Assembly (NCBI RefSeq): GCF_015477805.1
Contig: NZ_JADLQL010000004.1
Location: forward strand, 589,942-653,941
Direction of reading: 5' to 3'
Origin: Nocardia flavorosea
GTDB lineage: Bacteria > Actinomycetota > Actinomycetes > Mycobacteriales > Mycobacteriaceae
DNA: 64,000 bases
Below the pieces are notes generated by a model. The model saw only the letters and a program-made list of their open reading frames with translations, made no database searches and was not told the DNA's origin. Shown here in pieces: positions 1-8,435 of the stretch. Numbering within the stretch: position 1 is the stretch's first letter; each line of letters opens with the position of its first letter. The translations under genes were made by a program, and so were the position numbers.

Positions 1-107
1 AACCCGCCTCCCCCTCTTCACGACTCAGCGTATCGAAGCACAAGCTAACACAGGAAGCCTGTCCTATCGGATCCGCCACCGAGGCCGGCACAGACATCCA
101 TCAGATG

Positions 108-494
108 TCAGTTCAGCAGTCTCATCGGAGTCCCGATCGTCGCCAGGACGCCGATCACCCATTGCTTCACCAACTGCCCCAGACTCGGGTAGCTGCCGTC
201 CAGTCGGCGGAGTTGGAGACCGAATACGGCCTTGCCCGCGGTGGTCCGAGTGAACCGCTGCACCAGCGTGCGGTGCACGAACGACGCCGCGATGCCGGCG
301 GCGACACCGGCAACGAGGGGTGAGATCGGTAGGTCGGCCGATTGCCGGATGTAGACGCCGACTGCCACGCCTATGGCGATATGGAGCAGCATATCCAGCA
401 GGAAGGCAACGGCGAACAACTCGAAAGGGACACGTTCGGAATCCCGGCCGGGACGGCGTTGCGCGGTCATGATCTCGGCGCTTTCGGTACTCAT
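108..494 (-). CDS. RDD family membrane protein
   Basis: This is a small integral membrane protein of the RDD family, whose members are often of unknown transport role. Two hydrophobic stretches are visible, one around FAVAFLLDMLLHIAIGV and one around PLVAGVAAGIAASFV. They are followed by the loop TTAGKAVFGLQLRR, which resembles the conserved T-x-G-K-x-x-x-G-L-x-V core of RDD proteins. The ATG at 494 is preferred (128 aa) because GGTGAGG lies just upstream; an in-frame start at 566 would give 152 aa. It is divergent from the Scr1-type regulator and sits alone. The family call is fairly secure, the function is not. Confidence 0.8.
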   Translation of the reverse strand: MSTESAEIMTAQRRPGRDSERVPFELFAVAFLLDMLLHIAIGVAVGVYIRQSADLPISPLVAGVAAGIAASFVHRTLVQRFTRTTAGKAVFGLQLRRLDGSYPSLGQLVKQWVIGVLATIGTPMRLLN

Positions 495-890
495 CGAAGC
501 GGAGACCTCACCGTGCTGATAGTTCGCGACCTGACCGATGATGGGCCAGGAACCCCGGCGTGACACATGTTCGTGAGCATAGGCGGCATTGAGATCCGCC
601 GGGGTGTCACGGGGCGCCGCACACGCGACAGCGACGGCTCGGGCCTTCCACCGCGGAATCTTCCATGGCGGAAGGGAAATTTTCGACTTTCGGCATCATT
701 CCTGGTCGAAGGGGTTTCGCGGGTCGGCCGGGATGTGGTTATCTTCCTGGCGCGCCGTATGGATCAACCAGCGGGACAGTCGAATTCATGTCGGCGGGAA
801 GGCCCTGGAGCTTGTCCGTTCCGTACATCGAATTCGTCCGAATCGGACCACGCTCTGGGCTTTTCCGGACCGGCCCAGGAAGGGGATGGT
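495..890. other. Intergenic region, divergent promoters expected
   Basis: This is about 400 bases between the RDD gene (minus) and the Scr1-type regulator (plus). Open frames run through it in several phases but none has a recognisable domain, and the regulator's frame stays open upstream of its true start. I see no convincing -10/-35 pair, RNA gene or repeat here. Confidence 0.5.
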
Positions 891-1784
891 GTGGCGAGAG
901 AGGATCAGCCCGGTTCGACGCTGCCGCGGCGGCAGCTGGGCCGGGCGCTGCGCGAAGCGCGGCAAGGGATGGGGTTCACCCTGGAACAGGCCGCGCAGGA
1001 AATGGAGATGAGCAAGACCTCGATCATCCGGATCGAGAAGGGGCACAACGAGAAGGTAAAACTGCGGGATGTGGAAAGTTTCGGCCTACTGTACGAGCTG
1101 GGTGAAGAGCAGATCGCCGAGCTCAAGACCCTCGCCCAGCAATCGGCGACGAAATCGTGGTGGATAGGCGACCGTCACTTGATCAAGACGGGGTTCAACA
1201 CGTATCTCGGGCTGGAGTCCAGCGTCGAACGGCTGTATTTCTACCAACCGATGATCGTGCCAGGGCTACTCGAGGTCGTCGAGTACGCGAGGGCCTTCGA
1301 GGCACCTTACTTTCCGAGCGATTCATCAGAAGATGTCGAGCGCCGAATTGCCCTGCGGATGCGGCGCGCATCAATTCTGACGCGCCGCCGAAATCCCGTC
1401 ACCGCGGAGTTCCTTGTTCACGAGAGTGTTATACACACGAGGGTTGGAACACAGGTAACCATGGCCTCTCAGCTGCGTCATATAGCAGATATGAGCACGC
1501 TGGCCAATGTGCATGTACGAATACTGCCGTTCAGCGCTGGGTTCCCTGGAAAGATCCGGCCTGTGCTTCCGTACACCATCATGGAATTTCCGACCGACAG
1601 AACCGAATTCGGAGCGGAACCGCCGGTGGTCTACGTTGAGGGCACCACCAGCACTACGTTTTTCGAGGACCAGGCAGATGTACGGCAATACCGGCAGATC
1701 CATGCCTCGTTGCGCGACGCCTCGCTGGATGAGCGACAATCAAGGGACCTGCTTCGACAGGTAGCGAGGAGGTACGAGCAGTGA
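891..1784 (+). CDS. Scr1-type XRE regulator (HTH + DUF5753)
   Basis: This is a DNA-binding regulator of 297 aa. An N-terminal helix-turn-helix (residues about 10-60, GRALREARQGMGFTLEQAAQ... SKTSIIRIEKG) is followed by a long DUF5753 domain with the usual YFYQPMIVPGLLEV motif around residues 110-125. The frame is open upstream to 567, but the GTG at 891 has AGGAAGGGG just before it and places the HTH at the normal distance from the N-terminus. The stop overlaps the next gene by four bases (GTGA), so the two are translationally coupled. In Streptomyces and Nocardia this family pairs with DUF397 proteins, where the regulator acts as an antidote or partner of the small protein. No operator was recognised. 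Confidence 0.9.
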   Translation: MAREDQPGSTLPRRQLGRALREARQGMGFTLEQAAQEMEMSKTSIIRIEKGHNEKVKLRDVESFGLLYELGEEQIAELKTLAQQSATKSWWIGDRHLIKTGFNTYLGLESSVERLYFYQPMIVPGLLEVVEYARAFEAPYFPSDSSEDVERRIALRMRRASILTRRRNPVTAEFLVHESVIHTRVGTQVTMASQLRHIADMSTLANVHVRILPFSAGFPGKIRPVLPYTIMEFPTDRTEFGAEPPVVYVEGTTSTTFFEDQADVRQYRQIHASLRDASLDERQSRDLLRQVARRYEQ

Positions 1785-1987
1785 ACGACGAACTAGCCGG
1801 TGCCGCATGGTTCAAATCGACCTATAGCTCCAATGCCGGAGAGTGCGTCGAAGTCGCTTGGCTGGGTTGTTCCCGTGTCGGCGTCCGAGATTCGAAGAAC
1901 CCAGCAGGCCCCACCTTGGCCTTCAGCATGAACGACTGGGCAGCGTTCACAGCTACTCTCCGGTGCGGTCCATCCGTTTCGTACTGA
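1781..1987 (+). CDS. DUF397 protein, partner of Scr1-type regulator
   Basis: This is a 68-aa DUF397 protein. The family signature is plain: WFKSTYSSNAGECVEVA near the N-terminus, then VGVRDSKNP and a final W-x-x-F segment. It starts at a GTG overlapping the stop of the preceding HTH gene. Such pairs occur in many copies in streptomycete and nocardial genomes. They have been described as toxin-antitoxin-like or developmental control modules, the small protein modulating the regulator. What this copy controls cannot be read from the sequence. Confidence 0.92.
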   Translation: MNDELAGAAWFKSTYSSNAGECVEVAWLGCSRVGVRDSKNPAGPTLAFSMNDWAAFTATLRCGPSVSY

Positions 1988-2149
1988 CCCAAACTGGCTG
2001 CTCGGGCACGCGAGTAGCCTTTCGATCAGTCTTGCGTGGCAGGCACCGGTAGCGCGTACACATGATCCTGTCGCCGAACCGGGCCCGCAATCCACCTGTA
2101 TCGTCAAGACTGATCCGTGTGGACCGCTCACACGCCGGGCAGGAGGGGC

Positions 2150-2731
2150 ATGCGCACCGCGAAGAATCAGCGCCGAGGGGGCGTGCGGAATGTGATGGTC
2201 GCCGTAGCGGTGGCCGGGCTGGCCGCCGGGTGCGGGGGCGCTGTCGACGGAGAACCGGCGGCCGGTGGCACGGGTACCACCACCGGAGAGCAACACGTCG
2301 AGTGGAACCCCTGCTCGGAACTGTCGGCAGACGCGCTGCAGGCAACCGGCGCAGACCCGGCCACCCGAAGTAGCGTTTTCGACGCACCCGGCAATAAGTC
2401 CGCATGGCGGATGTGCACCTGGCAGGCGAACGACGGCCCGTACTTCATCGGAGTGGGGGCCACGGTGTTCACCCAAGACGATGTGTACGAAAACAAGCAG
2501 GTCACCGGGATCGAACCGGTACAGATCAACGATCGTTCGGGCCTGACCTACCACCTTGTCGGCAACGAAGACCCGATTCGCCTCTGCTATGTCAGCCTCC
2601 CCATGCAGAAGGGGATGCTGAATGTCTATGCCAGCTGGCAGTACAGCGAGCGCGACTCGATCCCCGAGTCGCCGCCCTGCGGGCTGGCGGTTCAGCATGC
2701 TCGGACACTCGAGCCCTATCTGCCGGACTGA
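2150..2731 (+). CDS. DUF3558 lipoprotein
   Basis: This is a 193-aa secreted lipoprotein. A charged N-terminus and a hydrophobic stretch end in GLAAGC, a lipobox-like site that would be lipidated at Cys near residue 25. The mature part has the DUF3558 pattern: a W-x-P-C-x-x-L motif (VEWNPCSELSADAL), a central CTW, and paired cysteines near the end (CYVSL ... PPCGLA). The ATG at 2150 has a strong AGGAGGGG site at 2141-2148; an upstream in-frame start at 2117 lacks one. It is followed after 68 bases by the type VII-like genes and is probably the first gene of that module. DUF3558 proteins are common in Nocardia; their function is not established. Confidence 0.88.
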   Translation: MRTAKNQRRGGVRNVMVAVAVAGLAAGCGGAVDGEPAAGGTGTTTGEQHVEWNPCSELSADALQATGADPATRSSVFDAPGNKSAWRMCTWQANDGPYFIGVGATVFTQDDVYENKQVTGIEPVQINDRSGLTYHLVGNEDPIRLCYVSLPMQKGMLNVYASWQYSERDSIPESPPCGLAVQHARTLEPYLPD

Positions 2732-2799
2732 ACTATCCGTGGGCATGAGGTACGAGATCCCGTGCCAGCGCAGCAGGAGATCGAAGCGGGGAGGACATT

Positions 2800-3183
2800 G
2801 TGGCAGAGACTCAGCAGACGACATTGCTGCAGCAGTGGCAGACCATGAAGACCCAGGCGGAGAGTGGTGAACTTCGCATGGAAGCCGACATCAGCGACAA
2901 GCTCAAAGCCCGGTGCCATGCTTACAAGACGCAGCTCGAGCAGCTGCTGATCATGACCGACCAACTTCAATATGTCGAAGGTTTCGGCGGCCTGCGCTCG
3001 GCCGGCTACCTTCGCAACAAGTTCGCGAACAAGGCGGTGGCCGACGCGGACTCCGCCGCCAACCGTTTGAAGACAGCCATCGATATCGTGTCCCTCATGG
3101 AGGAAACCTTCGAGCTGACTGCCCGCCGGCTCGAGGAAACCGATCAGTCCACGTCCAGTGCCCTGGGCAATGCGGGTGTTTGA
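2800..3183 (+). CDS. Small helical ESX-associated protein (EspC/WXG100-like)
   Basis: This 127-aa protein appears almost wholly alpha-helical, rich in Gln, Glu, Lys and Leu, with no signal peptide. It starts at GTG 2800 after GGGGAGG (2788-2794) and ends two bases before the PPE-like gene. I do not recognise a named domain. Its size, helical content and position directly before a PPE-like protein and an EspG-like chaperone make it a likely type VII secreted partner or EspC-like protein. There is no classical central W-x-G motif, so membership of the WXG100 family proper is doubtful. Confidence 0.75.
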   Translation: MAETQQTTLLQQWQTMKTQAESGELRMEADISDKLKARCHAYKTQLEQLLIMTDQLQYVEGFGGLRSAGYLRNKFANKAVADADSAANRLKTAIDIVSLMEETFELTARRLEETDQSTSSALGNAGV

Positions 3184-3185
3184 TC

Positions 3186-4436
3186 ATGGTGTGGTGGCGC
3201 TCCGACGAGGCGGAGAAGAACAAAGAGACCGACCAGCAGATCATCGAGGACCAGGACAAGAAATGGGGTGACGACCGCGTCGCGGTCGGCAAGGAATGGT
3301 CCGGGCTGCTCGGTGAATGGAGTGGGCAATTCGCGCCACCGGCGATCCTGGAAGAGGATGGCTTCGGATCCATGACGCACCAGCAGATCTGGGATGCGCT
3401 CCAGACGGTGAACTCAGCGCTCATCAACGACAAGGCCACCGCCTGGCGGGATCTGACTACCAAGCTGCGCGACGCAGATAAGCAGTTTCTCGATGGTGTG
3501 AACCAGGACCTGGAAGCCGGGTGGAACGGGCAATCCGGCACCGCCGCGGTGAACGGCGTCCGGGAATTCAGTACCTCTATGGCCTCACTGGCCGCAAGTT
3601 TCCAGATGGTCGCACACGGTCTCGATCTGATCGAAGGCCATCTCGCCCAGGCCAAAGCTTCGGTGGGCAAACCAGACGACGAAACGTGGGAGGACAGCGT
3701 CACCAACTTCTTGCTCGACGACGATGTTTTCAAAACCCCGCAGTACCGCGCCGACGAAGCCCAGGAAACCGCTCGCCATGTGATGACCACCTATTACGAG
3801 CCTGGCGCGGAGGAAGTAGACCGCAAGACCCCGATCCTGCCCGAACCGGTGAAACCCGTGGACGACGGCAGCAAACCACCCCCGGGCACCACCCCTTCGC
3901 CGGGTAACGACACCACCAACGGGAACAACAACGGCACCGATACCGGGACGAATACCGGGGATCCGGGGCAGCAGCCGACCGGTGAGGACCCGCAGTCCAC
4001 CGAACCGCAGTCGGCCGAACCGCAGAGCACCACGCCGCAGAGCACTGCACCGCAATCGACAACTCCTCAGTCGACGACCCCGACGACCCCCTCGCTTACG
4101 ACCGGGTCGCCCACCGCCCCCGGCACTCCCGGCATCCCGGCGGGTACGCCGTCGGGTGTCCCGCAAACCACCGCCCCGCATATCCCGGGTCAGACGGTTC
4201 CCGGCGGCAACCCGAACAAACCGGTCGGCGCACCTGCCGCGACCGCGCCCGCGAACACCGCCGGCCGGGCCGGGCGCACCGGAATGCCCGGCATGATGGC
4301 ACCGGGTGCGCGCGGCGCCAACCGGGACGAGGACGACGAGCACGAAATCCCCGACTACCTGATCTACGACCGCGGTAGCGAACTGCTCGGCACCCAGCCA
4401 CCGGCACTGCCTCCGGGCGGGGTGATCGGCGGGTGA
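3186..4436 (+). CDS. PPE-like/WXG protein with Pro-Thr-Ser-rich tail
   Basis: This is a 416-aa protein. Residues about 1-200 are helical and contain WNGQSG followed by a hydrophobic helix (STSMASLAASFQMVAHGL), the arrangement seen in WXG100/PPE helical hairpins. From about residue 215 it becomes a low-complexity tail, including tandem units of the type PQST(A/T) near residues 265-300. It ends in a Gly/Arg/Asp/Glu-rich segment. No Sec signal is present, as expected for a type VII substrate. ATG 3186 is two bases after the preceding stop, and the gene's own stop overlaps the EspG-like gene by four bases. Bases before 3186 are open in the same frame but belong to the upstream gene. It is probably secreted or surface associated; export through a chromosomal ESX system elsewhere is inferred. 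Confidence 0.82.
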   Translation: MVWWRSDEAEKNKETDQQIIEDQDKKWGDDRVAVGKEWSGLLGEWSGQFAPPAILEEDGFGSMTHQQIWDALQTVNSALINDKATAWRDLTTKLRDADKQFLDGVNQDLEAGWNGQSGTAAVNGVREFSTSMASLAASFQMVAHGLDLIEGHLAQAKASVGKPDDETWEDSVTNFLLDDDVFKTPQYRADEAQETARHVMTTYYEPGAEEVDRKTPILPEPVKPVDDGSKPPPGTTPSPGNDTTNGNNNGTDTGTNTGDPGQQPTGEDPQSTEPQSAEPQSTTPQSTAPQSTTPQSTTPTTPSLTTGSPTAPGTPGIPAGTPSGVPQTTAPHIPGQTVPGGNPNKPVGAPAATAPANTAGRAGRTGMPGMMAPGARGANRDEDDEHEIPDYLIYDRGSELLGTQPPALPPGGVIGG

Positions 4437-5362
4437 ACGACCTACAGTGGCGCCTGGACGGGGAGATGTTCATCCAGGCGGTGCGCCGGTTCGATCGTGA
4501 CCGGTTGCCGTACCCGATCCGAGTTCTGCCGCTCGGGCCCACCGAAACGCCGCCGACCGCCGCGGAATACGAGCAGGCCCGGGTGGCGGCGGCGCAGCGG
4601 CTCGCCGCGATATCGGACGAAAATCTGCGCCGGGCGTTGCAGGTGCTGCTCGAACCGCAGGTCCGGGTCGAAGTGCACGGAGCATACGACCGGGGTTTCG
4701 AACGAGTGGTGCGGCTCCATGCCGGTATCACCGGCCGTTCCGCGACCCTCGCCGTCCAGGCACCGGGCCCGACGAAGGAGTACGGCGGCGATATCCACCT
4801 GCAGACCTGCGCCCCGCACGAGTTGGCGGCCCGGCTCGTAGCCTGTCTTCCGCGCTGCGCCCCGGGCCGGTTCGCGACGGTCCGCGGGGCCCGGTCCGAT
4901 ATCGGGCAGATCGAATACGCCCGGCATCCGAGCCGGATATCGCGGGTCGAGCAGATCAACCAGATCCTGCGCCGGCCGCGGTCGGGTATCGGCGAGATCG
5001 GTATCTTCGCCGGGCCGGCCGTAGATTCCCGCCCCACCGGTAACCCGCACGGTTTCCACTGGATGGACCTGCTCCCGCAGGACGGCCGCTACCTGCTGAT
5101 CAAACACAGCGGCGAAGAGTTCACCCTCGCCCCCGGCTCGCCGGACGAAATCGTCCAGCGACTCCAGCATGCCATCGGCACGGTCCGGCAAGCAGCACCC
5201 CGCCGCGCACCCGCCTCGCAGCAGCCGGCCCGCCGGGACATCGCGCAACCCCGGCGCGAACTGTCCCCTCCGACATCCTCACGACGTGGGCTCTCCCAGG
5301 CCGAGATCGACGCCGACGACGCCTACTTCCGGGAACGCAACCAGCGCGGCTGGTTGTCCTGA
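4433..5362 (+). CDS. ESX secretion-associated protein, EspG family
   Basis: This is a 309-aa cytosolic protein of the EspG family, chaperones that bind PE/PPE-type substrates before type VII export. The typical N-terminus WRLDGEMFIQAVRRFDRDRLPYP is present, followed by the mixed alpha/beta body, DIHLQTCAPHELAARLVACLP, and the ARxSxIGQIE and RVEQINQIL-like segments. The last 50 or so residues are a basic, disordered linker ending in DDAYFRERNQRGWLS. It starts at a GTG overlapping the PPE-like gene's stop by four bases, so substrate and chaperone are probably co-translated. A copy of its last 46 bases recurs at 6444-6489. Confidence 0.88.
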   Translation: MNDLQWRLDGEMFIQAVRRFDRDRLPYPIRVLPLGPTETPPTAAEYEQARVAAAQRLAAISDENLRRALQVLLEPQVRVEVHGAYDRGFERVVRLHAGITGRSATLAVQAPGPTKEYGGDIHLQTCAPHELAARLVACLPRCAPGRFATVRGARSDIGQIEYARHPSRISRVEQINQILRRPRSGIGEIGIFAGPAVDSRPTGNPHGFHWMDLLPQDGRYLLIKHSGEEFTLAPGSPDEIVQRLQHAIGTVRQAAPRRAPASQQPARRDIAQPRRELSPPTSSRRGLSQAEIDADDAYFRERNQRGWLS

Positions 5363-5373
5363 CCTTCCCGCGC

Positions 5374-5844
5374 TCAGCCCGGCGCCGTTGCGCGGACTCG
5401 GGCGAGCTGCTCGATATCCCGGTTCCCTTCGTCGTACAGGACTCGCACCCGCGACGATGAAATCCGCCACGAACCGTCCAGGTAGGTCAGGCCGAAGGTG
5501 TAGTGGCAACCGATCGTCCAGAGTGGGGCATCCTGGTCGGCGACGAGATGGGTGACGCGGGCGTGGAACCGAGCGGTGGCCGACTCCTGAGATGGCCGGT
5601 CGACGACGATCGGCCCGAGTAGATGGTGCGTCTCGTCGAACCCGGGCAGGAATTCGCGCAGTCCGGTGACGAAGGCATGCGCGGAGAGTCGCTCGGGACC
5701 ACCCTGCTTAGAGGGGTAGTCGACGTCGATATGTTCCGCGGTGACGGTGTGGACGGTCGCCCAGTCCCGGTCGTCGAGGGCGTGGAAGAGTCGTGCGACG
5801 ACCTCGGCGATCTCGGTCTTCTGCGGCTCGGGCTCGGTAACCAT
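5374..5844 (-). CDS. SnoaL/NTF2-like protein
   Basis: This is a 156-aa nuclear-transport-factor-2 fold protein. It begins with a helix (EIAEVVARLFHALDDRDWATV) and has the typical acidic/His pocket segments HIDVDYPS and HHLLGP. The C-terminal sheet is TIGCHYTFGLTYLDGSWRISSSRV. This fold includes small isomerases, hydrolases and ligand-binding proteins; the substrate is unknown. ATG 5844 is chosen for the AGAGAGG upstream; an earlier in-frame start at 5874 exists. It is divergent from the HxlR regulator, which probably controls it. Confidence 0.85.
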   Translation of the reverse strand: MVTEPEPQKTEIAEVVARLFHALDDRDWATVHTVTAEHIDVDYPSKQGGPERLSAHAFVTGLREFLPGFDETHHLLGPIVVDRPSQESATARFHARVTHLVADQDAPLWTIGCHYTFGLTYLDGSWRISSSRVRVLYDEGNRDIEQLARVRATAPG

Positions 5845-5928
5845 GGGTACCTCTCTTGCTGGATGGTTTGGCACCGGACGTGTGTTGGCGATGGATGATC
5901 ACCGTCAACGAAGCTAGGGAGGCATGTC

Positions 5929-6309
5929 GTGGCTCACCAAACAGTGAGGGATCCGGCACTCGAGGTACAGCGACGCTGTCCGGTCCCACTGCCGGCGTCC
6001 GGCAGCCCGGGATGCCCGATCGAGACCGGGATCGAGTTACTGCGCAAGCGGTGGTCCGCGCATCTGCTCCTGGCCCTGCTCCACGGGCCACGCAGCTATC
6101 AGGAGCTCTCCGCAGACATTCCCGGAATATCGGACAAGGTGCTGGCCGAGCGGTTGGCCCTGCTCACCACATCCGGCATCGTCGACCGGGACCGCCGGGC
6201 AGATTTCCCTCCGCGCGTCCGGTACTCGCTCAGCGGACGCGCCACCGGACTCGTGCGCGTCCTGGAGTCCCTGCGGAGCTGGGATGACACCGATCACGAC
6301 GACGGGTGA
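5929..6309 (+). CDS. HxlR-type winged-helix regulator
   Basis: This is a 126-aa HxlR/MarR-like DNA-binding protein. The HxlR hallmarks are a Cys near the N-terminus (GCPIETGIELLRKRWSAHLL), the recognition region SYQELSADIPGISDKVLAERL, and the wing RVRYSLSGRA. A conserved N-terminal Cys in this family often senses electrophiles or oxidants; here the candidates are Cys in RRCPV and GCPIE. GTG 5929 has AGGGAGG at 5916-5922. It is divergent from the NTF2-like gene with an 84-base shared promoter region, and most likely represses or activates that neighbour. Confidence 0.88.
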   Translation: MAHQTVRDPALEVQRRCPVPLPASGSPGCPIETGIELLRKRWSAHLLLALLHGPRSYQELSADIPGISDKVLAERLALLTTSGIVDRDRRADFPPRVRYSLSGRATGLVRVLESLRSWDDTDHDDG

Positions 6310-6443
6310 GTCGTCGTCTTTCCATGCCTCCGCCGGTCACCGTAAGACCCCGAAGGCCGGCCCCATGCGACTGCCTCACCGACATCAACGTCCTGCCCCG
6401 CAACGCCCTACGGTTCGCGGCGGTAGTGGCAAGCGCACCGCGG

Positions 6444-6489
6444 CGACGCCTACTTCCGAGAACGCAGTCAGCGCGGCCGGCTGTCCTGA
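6444..6489 (+). pseudogene. espG 3'-end remnant
   Basis: These 46 bases match the last 46 bases of the EspG-like gene (5317-5362) at 41 positions by eye. They would encode DAYFRERSQRGRLS and a stop. In the same frame a stop codon lies only a few codons upstream (TAG before WQAHRG), so no gene remains. The remnant abuts the stop codon of the esterase pseudogene on the other strand. It indicates that a second espG-like gene, or a duplication of the first, once ended here. Confidence 0.7.
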
Positions 6490-8056
6490 TCACTCCCACA
6501 GTGCACAGTGGTGTCCGGCCTTCATATCGACCTGCCGGGTGCTGCCGCCGAATCTGATCGCGGCGTTGTGTTCGTCCATCGGGGGCCAGTGGGGGCGGTC
6601 GGCGCCGTTCGGGTCGGCCGACCGGATGAACACGGTCCAATAGCCGACGAGAAGATCGGCGAGTGCCTGTTGTCCGGGCGTGAGCGCGGGACCGGTGGGG
6701 AAATCGAACAGGTAGTAGAGGTCGGAGCCGTGCGCGGTGGCCGGTCGGACGTGAGGTGGCAGCGGCGTTCCGGCGGGGGTCGGCGCGGAATCGTCGGCGA
6801 AGATGTAGGCGTAGGTGGGAGCCTTGGTGCTGTGCTGCCGGGCGGATCGCCAGGACGGGCAGATCCAGTCGTAATCACTGAATACCCGCCCGGCCGCCGC
6901 GGTGGGTGAGGTGAACTCGGTTGCCGGATAGCGTTGTTCGACGTCCGCGGCCGCGGGCCCGAAGGCAGTTTGCAGCAGGGCGGAATACCGGTCGGCCGTG
7001 AGCGGTTCCGGATAAGCGGCCATGGTGAATTCTATGTGCTCGTTCGGCGGTATTGCCTTGGAGGAGTGGGACGTCGGCTTGATTTCCGGTGTCGAATACG
7101 CGTGCCGGTTCATCGGGGACGAGTTCGGTGCCGTAGGCCAGCAGCGGGAATCCGCCGGTATGCGGCAGCAGAGCCTGCGCCGGTAGGTCCCGCAGGCATG
7201 CCACATCCGGGCAGCCCAATCGGCCGGCCAGGTACCGGCCCGCGAGCTGGATGGTGTCCAGTGGTTGCCATGTCGAGATGGCGCCGACCGCCGCACCGAA
7301 CGCTCCCGCGGGGTGGCTGGTTCCGCATGAACCGCTGGCGACGATCGCCTGCTGGAACAGTCCGCGAGCCGGGGGTGCGGTCAGCAGCGTGCAGGCGCTC
7401 ATGGCGCCGGCCGAAGCACCCGCCAGAGTGACGCGGCCGGGGTCGCCGCCGAAACGGGCGATATTGTCACGCACCCAGGACAGGGCCGCGATCTGGTCCT
7501 GTAGCCCGAAGTTGCTGCCGCGGAGTTCGGGGTGGGCATAGAAACCGAACACGCCGAGCCGGTAGTTGACCGTCACGACCACGAGGTCGCCGGTGCGTAC
7601 CAGCCGGGCGGGATCGTAGATCGAACCGGCGCCGGTGACGAAACCGCCGCCGGGTATCCAGACCAGGACCGGCCGGCCCGCCGCACCGCTGTCTCCGGAC
7701 GGGGCTGTCACGTCGATAGTGAGACAGTCTTCGCTCTGGTCGAGGCCCTGCGGCATCTCGGGTGCCTCCGGCTGCAGGCAGACCGGGCCCGAAGTCGCCG
7801 CATCCCGGACACCGCGCCAACTCTCCGGCGGTTGCGGTGCCTGCCAACGGCGTTCCCCTACCGGCGGTGCGGCATAGGGAATCCCCCGGAAGCGGGCCAC
7901 TCCATCGGCTTCGGTTCCGCGCACTGCGCCCGTGTCGAGGTGGATCACCGGTGCTCGCGGTTCCTCGCCCGAGCCGGGGGGTGAACCGCATCCGGCCGCC
8001 GCGGCCGCCGCCAGCAGCCCGGCGAGCACCAATGCCGCGGACCGGTACCGGATCAC
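6490..8056 (-). pseudogene. Carboxylesterase family lipoprotein, frameshifted
   Basis: This is a type-B carboxylesterase/para-nitrobenzyl esterase split by one frameshift. The first part begins at GTG 8056 with a lipoprotein signal (VLAGLLAAAAAAGC). It carries FRGIPYA, EDCLTIDV and the nucleophile motif TLAGASAGA. Near 7043-7050 the frame breaks inside QGNTA|NEHIEF. The second frame then continues to 6490, containing the acid-residue segment NEHIEF and the His segment TAHGSDLYYLF. Removing one base gives a continuous 521-aa reading, the length expected for the family. It overlaps the small membrane gene by four bases (GTGA). It could be a true pseudogene or a sequencing error, since everything else is intact. 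Confidence 0.82.
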
Positions 8057-8274
8057 TTGATAACGCCCGCCTGCTTGGCCTTGCGGCTCCCCCAACCCGC
8101 CAGCGGCACTCCGACGCAGGCCAGCACCACGTACACCAGCAGTTGAACCGGGAAACCGCCGGGCAGCCAGCTCAGCAACCCGGAATTGTCGTGATCGGCC
8201 AGCAGCCTGATCGCGCCCTGGGCTCCGAGCACCAGCAGCACCATGCCACCGATCAGCACTGTCACGTAACGCAT
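8053..8274 (-). CDS. Small membrane protein
   Basis: This 73-aa protein has two hydrophobic segments (VTVLIGGMVLLVLGAQGAI and VQLLVYVVLACVGVPLAG) and a basic C-terminus, so it is predicted to be a small inner-membrane protein. No family was recognised. Its stop overlaps the esterase start by four bases, so the two form one transcription unit. That unit is divergent from the TetR gene at 8436, with a palindromic operator between them. Confidence 0.7.
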   Translation of the reverse strand: MRYVTVLIGGMVLLVLGAQGAIRLLADHDNSGLLSWLPGGFPVQLLVYVVLACVGVPLAGWGSRKAKQAGVIK

Positions 8275-8347
8275 TCGCCCTCATCTTTCGCCTTCGGACC
8301 CGATTCGGCCCGGGAACCCACGCGCCGGATACGACGCGGCACCATCT

Positions 8348-8369
8348 TTATGGTTCGATTGAACCATAA
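8348..8369. promoter_or_regulatory. Palindromic TetR-type operator
   Basis: This is a perfect inverted repeat with nine-base arms, TTATGGTTC and GAACCATAA, separated by GATT. It lies between the divergent small membrane protein/esterase operon and the TetR gene. It is the right size and place for the operator of that TetR protein, controlling both directions. Confidence 0.75.
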
Positions 8370-8435
8370 CATCGTTGATACGATCGCACCACAACGGATT
8401 GCCCGGCCGAAGGACCGAACGACAAAAGGAACCCC

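Noticed and set aside
567..890. N-terminal extension of the Scr1-type regulator
   Set aside because: The HTH normally lies near the N-terminus and a good ribosome-binding site precedes GTG 891; the extension has no domain.
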